Source: Geobacter sp. AOG2 (GTDB lineage Bacteria > Desulfobacterota > Desulfuromonadia > Geobacterales > Pseudopelobacteraceae). From it: 64,000 bases of DNA. Below, piece by piece: positions 16,298 through 26,155 of the stretch (position 1 is its first letter; every line of letters begins with the position of its first letter). The notes under the pieces were generated by a model, which was given only the letters and a program-made list of their open reading frames with translations, had not been told where the DNA came from and ran no database searches. The position numbers and the translations under genes are program-made. The stretch is taken from the NCBI RefSeq assembly GCF_019972295.1, contig NZ_BLJA01000001.1, positions 3,131,574-3,195,573 on the forward strand. The letters run 5' to 3'.

Positions 16298-16885
16298 ATG
16301 ACCGGAGACCATTCAACGACCGTGACCAGTGTGCCAGAGCAGACTTCCGACGAAAGCCTGATCAGCGCCGTCCTTGCGGGTGATGAAGGCGCCTTTTCCC
16401 TGCTGGTGACCCGCTACAAGCGGCGCATCTTCGGGCTGGCCTCCCGTTTTGCGCGGGACAGCGACGAGGTGGAAGACATCTGCCAGGAGGTCTTCATCAA
16501 GGCTTTTGAAAACCTGGCGGCGTTCCGGCACGACGCCCCCTTTGAGCACTGGCTGACGCGGATCGCCGTCCGGGCAAGCCACGACGCTCTCCGCCGCCGG
16601 CGGCGCGAAAAGGGGCAAAGCGGGTTTGACGACTACGTCTTCGAAGTGCGCGACTATGCCGCCGAAGCGCGCCATGAGGCCGGTCAGGCTCGTGAACTTT
16701 TGAAGTGGGCGCTGTCCCGTTTGAAGGCGGACGAGCGGGTCGTCATTACCCTCCTGGAGCTGGAGGGGTACTCGGTGCGGGAGATTTCAGGGTTGACGGG
16801 GTGGAGCGAAGCAAACGTGAAAGTGCGGGCCCATCGGGCGCGGCAGGCGTTGAAACGGGTGCTGGAGGAAAACGATGAACAATAA
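16298..16885 (+). CDS. ECF-family RNA polymerase sigma factor
   Basis: The 195-residue protein has sigma region 2 (YKRRIFGLASRFARDSDEVEDICQEV split over residues 41-66, and FEHWLTRIAVR) and region 4 with a helix-turn-helix (SVREISGLTGWSEANVKVRAHRARQ region near 160-185). It lacks regions 1 and 3, as in ECF or RpoE-like factors. The ribosome site before the ATG is weak, so the start could be slightly downstream. The next gene overlaps its end by 11 bases and encodes a single-pass membrane protein in the usual anti-sigma position. The third gene is CpxP-like, so an envelope-stress response is likely. Confidence 0.9.
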   Translation: MTGDHSTTVTSVPEQTSDESLISAVLAGDEGAFSLLVTRYKRRIFGLASRFARDSDEVEDICQEVFIKAFENLAAFRHDAPFEHWLTRIAVRASHDALRRRRREKGQSGFDDYVFEVRDYAAEARHEAGQARELLKWALSRLKADERVVITLLELEGYSVREISGLTGWSEANVKVRAHRARQALKRVLEENDEQ

Positions 16886-17180
16886 CGCGGATGAAAGGTT
16901 GGATCGGCTCTTCGCGGCGGCGCGCGATGCCAGGATGGACACCTCTGCGCTGGAAGAGCATTTCGAAACCAGGGTGATGGCCAGGTTGCGGGAACGCCGG
17001 GCAGAGGGACTTCCCTGGTATGCGCTGATCTGGCGCATGGTGCCGGTGTTTGCCGTCCTGGTGGTCCTCATCGCGGTGTACAGCGCCAGCTACCGGCCGG
17101 CACCATCCGGCGACCTGTTTGCGGCCATCAGTTCAGGCCAGGAAGATTATGTGGCGGGGAACGTCCTGACGGGGGAATGA
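16875..17180 (+). CDS. Single-pass membrane protein, candidate anti-sigma factor
   Basis: The 101-residue protein has a cytoplasmic N-terminal part rich in Arg and Glu (residues 1-45), one transmembrane helix (VPVFAVLVVLIAVYSASY, about 55-73) and a short outer tail. It starts within the sigma-factor gene behind a GGAGG site and is followed after one base by the CpxP-like gene. Position and topology fit an anti-sigma factor for the ECF sigma, but no zinc-binding HxxxCxxC motif is present, so the assignment is by context only. Confidence 0.65.
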   Translation: MNNNADERLDRLFAAARDARMDTSALEEHFETRVMARLRERRAEGLPWYALIWRMVPVFAVLVVLIAVYSASYRPAPSGDLFAAISSGQEDYVAGNVLTGE

Positions 17181-17181
17181 T

Positions 17182-17577
17182 ATGAAGAACTTCAAGGCGA
17201 TAGCGGGCATCCTGCTGGTATTTTTCCTGGGCGCCGCCGGCGGGGCTCTGGCCACCTACATGATCTATCAAGCCCGTTTAGAGCATTTCATCAGTGGCGG
17301 ACACAAGATGCGGGAGGATGTCATTGTGGAGCGGCTCACCAGGGAGCTTAATCTGGACAGCCTCCAGAAGGGGCAGGTCAAGGCCATTACCCATGAAGCC
17401 CACGAGGGCATCGTCAGGCTGAAAAACCAGATTCATCCCCAGATCGAGGCCCTGCTCACCGCGAGCCAGGAACGCATCAAAGCGGTGTTGCGGCCGGACC
17501 AGCGCGAAAAATTCGACAGGATCATCGCCGAGCGGAAGCAACGCAAATCCCTGCAGGGCGGGGGCAGGCGCGATTGA
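17182..17577 (+). CDS. Spy/CpxP-like periplasmic protein
   Basis: The 131-residue protein has an N-terminal membrane anchor or signal (ILLVFFLGAAGGALATYMIY). A helical domain follows, with LTRELNLDSLQKGQVKAI and a second LTASQERIKAVLRPDQ block. Paired L-T-x-x-Q-like blocks are typical of Spy/CpxP or zinc-resistance proteins that sense or protect unfolded periplasmic proteins. It is the last gene of the ECF operon and ends one base before the convergent methyltransferase gene, leaving no room for a terminator between them. Confidence 0.7.
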   Translation: MKNFKAIAGILLVFFLGAAGGALATYMIYQARLEHFISGGHKMREDVIVERLTRELNLDSLQKGQVKAITHEAHEGIVRLKNQIHPQIEALLTASQERIKAVLRPDQREKFDRIIAERKQRKSLQGGGRRD

Positions 17578-17578
17578 T

Positions 17579-18634
17579 TTAGCCCTGTTTCAGACCGCCG
17601 ACCCCCTCGCCGGCCTCGAATACGGCGAGCCCGGCCGAAGCAAACAATGCCTGCACTTCATGGTGCGGGCATTTCTGTTTCCACCCTCCGTGGAAGCTGT
17701 CCGCAGCCAGCACCAATCCCCTTGGCGCCAGGAGTGCCGCAAGGCTCTCCACGACCCGCCGGATCTCCTCGCCTTTGTTGATGATCGGCCCCCCCAGCAG
17801 TCCGTTGCAGAGGATGAGATCGAAGCGCTGCCGGTCCGGGGCCACGGTCAGGAGGTCGGCCTGCCGGAATGACAGGGACCGCTCTGCGCCGGTTGAAAAA
17901 ACCGGCAGCGCCCAGCGCCTGAAGGCCTCCTGCCGCGAAGGATCATGGGGAAAGGCGCAATGGGCGGCGGCCCACACCTCCAACGGGTCGATGGTCCACC
18001 CTTCCACCAGAAAGTCCTGGGGCGCCCGGCCGAGGTCGAGCAGCAGCCGCACCAAGCCATAGGTAATGGCGCCGTCCCCGCAGGCGGCGTCAAGGCAGCG
18101 CAACGGCTGTTCTCCCACGTTCCGCCGTTCCAGCCAGAGCCGGACAGCAGCCGTCTGGTGCGGGTAGCGGTCCATGGCCCCGCCGTAGAAACGTTTCGGC
18201 ATGCTGGACCGGAAGAGGTATATCCTGCGCGCTTCATTGTCGGTCACGAGCCGGTGCAGCAGGCGGGACGGAGTGGTACATGACGACAAGGGCGGCGGCA
18301 AGGCGGACGCCACGTCGGCCCAACTGGCCGCGGCGTCGCAAGGTGCGCCGCCAAGGGGCGATGCGCAGCCGAGGGCTGCCCGGTGGAAGCGGCTGAAGAC
18401 CGGTTTCAGTTCGGCCAAGGGGAGCCAGAGTTCGCTCTGGTAGTGGATCTCGGGGGTCAGGCAGAGGCCTGGGGCAGGCCAGGGGGGCGGACAAAAGGCG
18501 GCAAAGGCGGCCGACATGCGCCGGAGTCGCCGGAGGTCGGGTTGAAAAGGGGAAGGGTCGAGGTGTGACGGGATGAGCCTTTCGAGACGGCAACGGGCAT
18601 CTCCGGGGTCGAGGGACGGGGTGAAGCGAATCAT
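17579..18634 (-). CDS. CheR-like SAM-dependent methyltransferase
   Basis: The 351-residue protein has a class I methyltransferase core: motif I LRCLDAACGDGAITYG, then GWTIDPLEVWAAAH, and LILCNGLLGG as the post-II motif. The arrangement recalls CheR-type chemoreceptor methyltransferases, but the N-terminal half is unusual and the substrate is unknown. The start is placed at the ATG at 18634. A longer frame to 18703 would translate the 18650-18795 inverted-repeat element. The ribosome site is weak. It is convergent with the CpxP-like gene. Confidence 0.7.
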   Translation of the reverse strand: MIRFTPSLDPGDARCRLERLIPSHLDPSPFQPDLRRLRRMSAAFAAFCPPPWPAPGLCLTPEIHYQSELWLPLAELKPVFSRFHRAALGCASPLGGAPCDAAASWADVASALPPPLSSCTTPSRLLHRLVTDNEARRIYLFRSSMPKRFYGGAMDRYPHQTAAVRLWLERRNVGEQPLRCLDAACGDGAITYGLVRLLLDLGRAPQDFLVEGWTIDPLEVWAAAHCAFPHDPSRQEAFRRWALPVFSTGAERSLSFRQADLLTVAPDRQRFDLILCNGLLGGPIINKGEEIRRVVESLAALLAPRGLVLAADSFHGGWKQKCPHHEVQALFASAGLAVFEAGEGVGGLKQG

Positions 18635-18649
18635 CCCGGAAAAAGTATT

Positions 18650-18795
18650 TGCCACAGAGCCACAGAGACACGGAGATAAACATTTAAAAGGGTTAGACAA
18701 CATTTCGGCCTAATTTCTCTTCACCATTTAAGGATTTGAGAATATTTGAAAAAACTCTGTGATTCCCTCTGTGTCTCTGCGTCTCTGTGGCCAAA
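18650..18795. repeat. Long imperfect inverted repeat (CACAGAG element)
   Basis: The left arm (about 18648-18675) reads GCCACAGAGCCACAGAGACA and continues CGGAG. The right arm (about 18764-18795) is its imperfect reverse complement, ending CTCTGTGGCCAAA. The arms enclose about 90 AT-rich bases. It lies between two minus-strand genes and encodes nothing convincing. Similar CACAGAG-type elements are widespread in environmental bacteria. Confidence 0.7.
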
Positions 18796-18813
18796 CCGCC
18801 GTTTTTGGGATTT

Positions 18814-19893
18814 TCAATAGCTGTTGATCGGCCGGTACAGGGTATCACGCTCCACCGGGGTCCGGCCGGCCTTGCCGATCAGGCGGATGATGCCCTCCTT
18901 GGTCAGGGACTGGGGACTACGGGCTCCGGCGTCGTGGCCGATCTTTTCCTCCACCACGGTGCCGTCCAGATCGTTGACCCCGAAGGCCAGGGAAACCTGG
19001 GCGATCTTTTCCCCCAGCATGACCCAATAGGCCTTGATGTGGTTGAAGTTGTCCAGGAAGATGCGGGCAATCGCCAGGGTTTTGAGGTCGTCCAGGCCGG
19101 AGGTCCCCCGGATGTTCAGCTTCAGGTCGGAGTTCTCCGGCTGGAAGGCCAGGGGAATGAAGGCCTGGAAACCGCCGGTTTCGTCCTGCAACTCCCGAAG
19201 CATCTCCATGTGCCTGACCCGGTCGGCCGGTCCTTCCACATGGCCGTAGAGAATGGTGGCGTTGGTCTTCAGGCCGGCCAGGTGGGCCAGGCGGATGATC
19301 TCCAGCCAGCGGGCTCCGGAGATCTTCTCCGGGCAGATCTTTTGACGGACCTCCTCCACCAGTATCTCCGCCCCGCCGCCCGGCATGGAACCGAGTCCGG
19401 CGGCCTTGAGCCGCTCGAAAACCTGTTCGATGCTCAGGCCGGAGATGCGTCCAAAATAGTCGATCTCCACAGCGGTAAAGGCCTTGATGTGCAGCCCCGG
19501 AGCAACTTGGCGGATGGAACCCAGCGCCTTCTCGTAGTATTCGAAGGGGAGGTCGGGGTGGAGTCCGCCGACGATGTGCACCTCGGTGGCGCCTTCCTCT
19601 GCTGCCTGCTTCGCCTTGCGGCACACCTCTTCCAGCGCCAGGGTGTAGGCCCCGTCGTCCCCCGGCGTGCGGGAGAAGGCGCAGAAGGCACAGCGGTTGA
19701 CGCAGATGTTGGTCGGGTTGATGTGGCGGTTGACGTTAAAGAAGACGTTCTTGCCGTTCTTGCGCCCGTTGGCCAGGGCGGCCAGTTCGCCGATGGCCAG
19801 GAGGTCGTTGGAGGTGAACAGGAAAAGCGCCTCGTCGGCGCTGATGCGCTCGTTGGCGCGGACCTTGGCGGCTATGTTCTCAAAGGTGGTCAT
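18814..19893 (-). CDS. mqnE: Aminofutalosine synthase (radical SAM, menaquinone via futalosine)
   Basis: The 359-residue radical SAM enzyme carries the cluster motif CVNRCAFCAF near residue 65. Its downstream blocks are those of MqnE rather than MqnC: GLKTNATILYGHVE, LRELQDETGGFQAFIPLAF and GVNDLDGTVVEEKIGH. MqnE joins 3-(1-carboxyvinyl)oxybenzoate and SAM to form aminofutalosine in the alternative menaquinone pathway. The ATG at 19893 is chosen because the longer frame to 19935 would use repeat copy 2 as coding sequence. No other mqn gene is in the window. Confidence 0.92.
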   Translation of the reverse strand: MTTFENIAAKVRANERISADEALFLFTSNDLLAIGELAALANGRKNGKNVFFNVNRHINPTNICVNRCAFCAFSRTPGDDGAYTLALEEVCRKAKQAAEEGATEVHIVGGLHPDLPFEYYEKALGSIRQVAPGLHIKAFTAVEIDYFGRISGLSIEQVFERLKAAGLGSMPGGGAEILVEEVRQKICPEKISGARWLEIIRLAHLAGLKTNATILYGHVEGPADRVRHMEMLRELQDETGGFQAFIPLAFQPENSDLKLNIRGTSGLDDLKTLAIARIFLDNFNHIKAYWVMLGEKIAQVSLAFGVNDLDGTVVEEKIGHDAGARSPQSLTKEGIIRLIGKAGRTPVERDTLYRPINSY

Positions 19894-19914
19894 GGGGAAA
19901 CCTTGTTCGTTGAC

Positions 19915-20115
19915 AGGTTGTTGAAAAACAGCCATCTCGCCGCCGTCCTCGAAGTCCCTTTTGTGCGGCGTAGCGCTGCTACGCCTCCGCAGGGCATTTA
20001 GCAGAACCGTTCCGGTTCTGTCCCTGCGGGATGAACTTCGCTGCGCTTCGTCACCGATAATCGCCGGAGACGATTATACTGCGGGTGCGACGATCTGACT
20101 ATTTTTGAGCAACCT
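19915..20115 (+). repeat. Intergenic repeat copy 2 with 80-bp internal expansion
   Basis: Same terminal sequences and central GCGGCGTAGCGCTGCTACG palindrome as copy 1, in the same orientation. It is 201 bp because about 80 bases lie between the central palindrome and the right end. The extra part contains its own hairpins, CAGAACCGTTCCGGTTCTG and ATAATCGCCGGAGACGATTAT-like. It separates mqnE from ispF. Confidence 0.85.
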
Positions 20116-20147
20116 GAATTTTTCAACAGCTTGTGGAATGCGGTGCA

Positions 20148-20624
20148 TTACCTATTCTGTTCCAACAGTACCACGGCGTGGGCGGAGATCCCCTCGCCGG
20201 TGCCGGTGAATCCGAGGCCTTCCTCGGTGGTGGCCTTTACGTTGACCTGTTCCGGGGCGGCATGGAGCACCCGGGCAATATTCTCCCGCATTGCAGAGAT
20301 ATGGGGCGCCATCTTGGGACGCTGGGCGATGATGGTGGCGTCCAGATTGCCGAGCCGGTAGCCGCGGTTGTCGGCGATGACCATGACCTGTTCCAGGAGT
20401 TTGAGGCTGTCGGCTCCCTTGAAGGTGGGGTCGGTATCGGGGAAGTGCTTGCCGATGTCGCCTTCGCCGATGGCGCCCAGGATGGCGTCGGAGATGGCGT
20501 GCAAGAGGACGTCGGCGTCGGAATGCCCCAGAAGACCCTTTTCCCAGGGGATCTCCACCCCACCCATGATCAGTTTTCTTCCTTCCACCAGCCGGTGGAC
20601 GTCGTAACCGTGCCCTATACGCAT
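20148..20624 (-). CDS. ispF: 2-C-methyl-D-erythritol 2,4-cyclodiphosphate synthase
   Basis: The 158-residue enzyme makes the cyclic diphosphate of the MEP isoprenoid pathway. Zinc ligands Asp8 and His10 (GYDVH) and His42 ([10 protein letters not shown]) are present, as are the FPDTDP loop and the C-terminal [15 protein letters not shown] block. Length is typical. It lies alone between two oppositely oriented copies of the intergenic repeat. Confidence 0.97.
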   Translation of the reverse strand: MRIGHGYDVHRLVEGRKLIMGGVEIPWEKGLLGHSDADVLLHAISDAILGAIGEGDIGKHFPDTDPTFKGADSLKLLEQVMVIADNRGYRLGNLDATIIAQRPKMAPHISAMRENIARVLHAAPEQVNVKATTEEGLGFTGTGEGISAHAVVLLEQNR

Positions 20625-20657
20625 GAATCCCAGCCTTTAACAGATATTTAAAAATTC

Positions 20658-20780
20658 AGGTTGTTCAAAAATAGTCAGATCGTCGCACCCGCCAGACAGG
20701 CCCTGAGGAGGCGTAGCAGCGCTACGCCGCACGAGAGGGCTTTCGAGGACGGCGGCGAGATGGCTGTTTTTCAACAACCT
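20658..20780 (-). repeat. Intergenic repeat copy 3 (inverted relative to copies 1 and 2)
   Basis: The 123-bp unit has the same ends, TTGTTCAAAAATAG and CTGTTTTTCAACAACCT, and the central palindrome, read in the opposite direction. Its right end stops two bases before the gpsA stop codon. With copy 2 it brackets ispF as an inverted pair. Confidence 0.85.
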
Positions 20781-20782
20781 GT

Positions 20783-21793
20783 TCATTCAGCCTTCAGATC
20801 CCGCCCCATCAGTTCAGTAACCGCCTGGCGGGCGGGTTTATCCTCGTGGAGAATCTGGTAGGTCTTCTCGACGATCGGCATCTCCACGCCCAGGCGGAGG
20901 GCAAGTTGATGGACCGATTCCGCCGTCTTGACCCCTTCCGCCACCATGCGCATTTCCCCCAGGATGTCGGCCAACAGCATCCCCTGGCCGAGTTTGAAGC
21001 CGACGGTGCGGTTGCGGGAGAGGTCGCCGGTGCAGGTCAGGACCAGGTCGCCCATGCCGGCCAGCCCGGCGAAGGTTGCCGGTTGCGCACCCATGGCGTT
21101 GCCCAGCCGGTTCATTTCGGCCAGGCCGCGGGTGATCAGGGCGGCACGGGCGTTATGGCCGAATCCGAGGCCGTCGCAGATGCCTGCGGCAATGGCGATC
21201 ACGTTTTTTACCGCCCCTCCCAGCTCCACGCCGATCACGTCGCTGTTGGTGTAGACCCGGAAGCAGGGGCTGCTGAAGGCCGCCTGCACGCGCCGGGCGT
21301 TTGCCTCAACGCGGGAGGCGGCCACGATCAGCGAGGGGAGTTCCTGGGCCACTTCGCGGGCAAAGGTCGGCCCCGACAGGGTCACATACCCATTGGTCAC
21401 CTCGGGCGGCAGCAATTGGCCGCAGATCTGGGAGACGGTCTGGAGGGTCCCCAGTTCGATCCCCTTGGAGGCGTTGGCAATGACCGTGCCGCCGCCGATG
21501 GCGGGGGCGATCTGTTTCAGAACCCCCCGCATGACCTGGACCGGGGTCACCAGCAGGACGATGCCGCAGCCGTCGATGGCTTCGCCAAGGTCGCCGGTTG
21601 CGACCAGTCCCGGCTGCAACGGGAGGCCGGGGAGAAACAGGGAATTGGTGTGGGCGGTGTTGATCTCGCGAACCAGTTCCTGTTCGTAGGCCCACAAGAG
21701 TACCTGATGGCCGTTGGCCGCCAGGCGGTTGGCCAGTGCCGTTCCCCAGCTTCCCGCGCCGATGACGGCTATCCGTTCGTTTTTACTCTTCAT
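20783..21793 (-). CDS. gpsA: Glycerol-3-phosphate dehydrogenase [NAD(P)+]
   Basis: The 336-residue cytoplasmic enzyme reduces dihydroxyacetone phosphate to sn-glycerol-3-phosphate for phospholipid synthesis. It has the dinucleotide loop IGAGSWGTALA (residues 11-21) and the catalytic-lysine block LGGAVKNVIAIAAGICDGL with the following GFGHNARAALITRG. Length is normal. Its start overlaps the end of the upstream HEAT-like gene by 11 bases, so the two are probably cotranscribed. Confidence 0.96.
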   Translation of the reverse strand: MKSKNERIAVIGAGSWGTALANRLAANGHQVLLWAYEQELVREINTAHTNSLFLPGLPLQPGLVATGDLGEAIDGCGIVLLVTPVQVMRGVLKQIAPAIGGGTVIANASKGIELGTLQTVSQICGQLLPPEVTNGYVTLSGPTFAREVAQELPSLIVAASRVEANARRVQAAFSSPCFRVYTNSDVIGVELGGAVKNVIAIAAGICDGLGFGHNARAALITRGLAEMNRLGNAMGAQPATFAGLAGMGDLVLTCTGDLSRNRTVGFKLGQGMLLADILGEMRMVAEGVKTAESVHQLALRLGVEMPIVEKTYQILHEDKPARQAVTELMGRDLKAE

Positions 21794-23366
21794 CGTTGGA
21801 ATAGCCCTCCTCCAGCCGCAGGTCGTACCCTTCCGCCAGCGCCTGGCGGGCGGTATCCACGCTGTCCAGCACCAGGCGCCGGATGAAGGGATGGCGGCAC
21901 TCGGGCAGGAAGCCTCCCACCAGGCTGAGGGCAGTGGCCAGGGCGCGTTGGACCGCCTGATCCTCGCTACCGGTCTGCTGCATGTAGTCTGCCGTCAGAA
22001 GCAGCCGCTTGATGATCTCGGCGCGGCGCGGGATGATCATCTCGTCGCAGAAGCGGTTGATCTCGGCCTCCAGCGCTTCTGCCGTCACACCTTCAACACC
22101 GTCCTTCTCTTCCAGAGCGATAAAACGCTCGGCGGCATCATAGACGGCAGGCTCGGACAGGATCCACCCTTCCAGGCTCGGGTCGTCCAGCAGTTCGTTG
22201 CTGGCGGTGACGTAGCCGGGGATCTTTTCGACGATGCCGTCCAGGTGGTTCAGGCTGAAACGGGGGATGTAGGCCTCGGGTTTGAGCGAATCGGGGCGGA
22301 ACAGGCGCATGTCCACATAGAAGTCGGGCGGCAGGTAGAATCCCTGCTCGCGGCTGCGGTGGAGGGCTTCCCGCAGGGCGGACATGGCATAGCCGGGACT
22401 GACCGGGAGTAACATCTCGCCGTTGATCAGATCCTTGAAGACGAGGTTGTACTCCTTCTCGTCCCGCATGCGGTAACTGACCGCATTCAGGAGGCCGTCC
22501 GACTCCCCCGTCAGGATCAACAGGGCGGCGAAGGCCGAATCGTCCAGCTTCCAGGAAAACCAGAGGGAACGTGCGCCATAGAAGTCGATGGGGCCGGCCT
22601 GGACTTCGTGAAAGGGGAGCGGCATGGGGAATGTTTGGGGCAGTTCCACCGGTTCCCTGATGCCCATGAAGGAGAGCCGCCGGATGCTGCGCCGGATCAG
22701 GTCGGCCACATCGCCCTCGTGGTGGCGTTCGGCCCTGGTCAGCACATCCAGAGCGCAACCGTTCTTGATCCGTCCCAGTGCCAGGATGGCCTCTTTGACG
22801 ATCTCGGGGCGCTCGAAGGAAAGCAGGATCTCCAGCAGGGCTACGGCGTCGGGGGAATTGAGCTCGGCCAGCCGGTGGATCATGCGTTCGCGGAAATCAT
22901 CGGTAACGTCCAGGAAATTGTCGATGAAGCGTACCAGGCCCCGCTCGCCGTCCTTGAGGCAATCGTCGATGAATCCGTCCAGGGATGCGGCGCCATATCC
23001 GGTCAACGACGCAAAGGGAGGGGCCGTGACGTCAATGCCGCTGTCATGCAACAAGTCCAGGAGCGCCAGCTTGCCGTCCTCCTCCAGGTCCTTGCGTTGC
23101 AGGGTGATCTGGATCAATTGGTCCATCCAGGCGGAGGTGTCGAAGAAGTCCAGCATGCAGGTGTAACGGTAGATGGCGGTGCCGTTATGCTCCTGCCACA
23201 GCTTGCGGACCAGCGGGTTGAGCGCCCGTTTGCCCGATTTCTGCAGGCGCCGGCCGATGCGCTCCATCTGGTCGCCGGTCAGGTCGTCCCGCTTGAGGAA
23301 ATCCAGCAGGCGCATGATCCGCCGCCGTTCCCTCAGGGATTTGTCAATTTTCAAGGCTCTGGGCAT
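21783..23366 (-). CDS. HEAT-repeat-like protein, function unknown
   Basis: The 527-residue protein has no signal or membrane segment. Residues 15-230 look like helical HEAT/armadillo-type repeats (RMIHRLAELNSPDAVALLEI, EIVKEAILALGRIKNGCALD). The remainder is mixed and rich in acidic and aromatic residues, with no motif I can name. It lies between gyrA and gpsA and overlaps gpsA. A scaffold role is possible from the repeats only; it should be treated as a conserved hypothetical. Confidence 0.75.
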   Translation of the reverse strand: MPRALKIDKSLRERRRIMRLLDFLKRDDLTGDQMERIGRRLQKSGKRALNPLVRKLWQEHNGTAIYRYTCMLDFFDTSAWMDQLIQITLQRKDLEEDGKLALLDLLHDSGIDVTAPPFASLTGYGAASLDGFIDDCLKDGERGLVRFIDNFLDVTDDFRERMIHRLAELNSPDAVALLEILLSFERPEIVKEAILALGRIKNGCALDVLTRAERHHEGDVADLIRRSIRRLSFMGIREPVELPQTFPMPLPFHEVQAGPIDFYGARSLWFSWKLDDSAFAALLILTGESDGLLNAVSYRMRDEKEYNLVFKDLINGEMLLPVSPGYAMSALREALHRSREQGFYLPPDFYVDMRLFRPDSLKPEAYIPRFSLNHLDGIVEKIPGYVTASNELLDDPSLEGWILSEPAVYDAAERFIALEEKDGVEGVTAEALEAEINRFCDEMIIPRRAEIIKRLLLTADYMQQTGSEDQAVQRALATALSLVGGFLPECRHPFIRRLVLDSVDTARQALAEGYDLRLEEGYSNDEE

Positions 23367-23421
23367 AATGGTTTCTGAAATTCGGATTTTAGCTTCTGAA
23401 TCAGGAATTCAAAAGGTCTCC

Positions 23422-25977
<2,556 letters not shown>

Positions 25978-26155
25978 TGATTCCTCTTTCAGTGGCATCT
26001 CTATTTACGTAACGCCCCGCAAGCAAACGGTGCTTTCCGGCATGGGGGCGCTTTTTCGACCGGAGCGGAATCCTATCACATTATTCGTGATTTGTCTCTA
26101 GTTCTGATGGATTCGGGAACGGGGAGATTTTCGTGCGGCGGGATCACAGGTTGCG

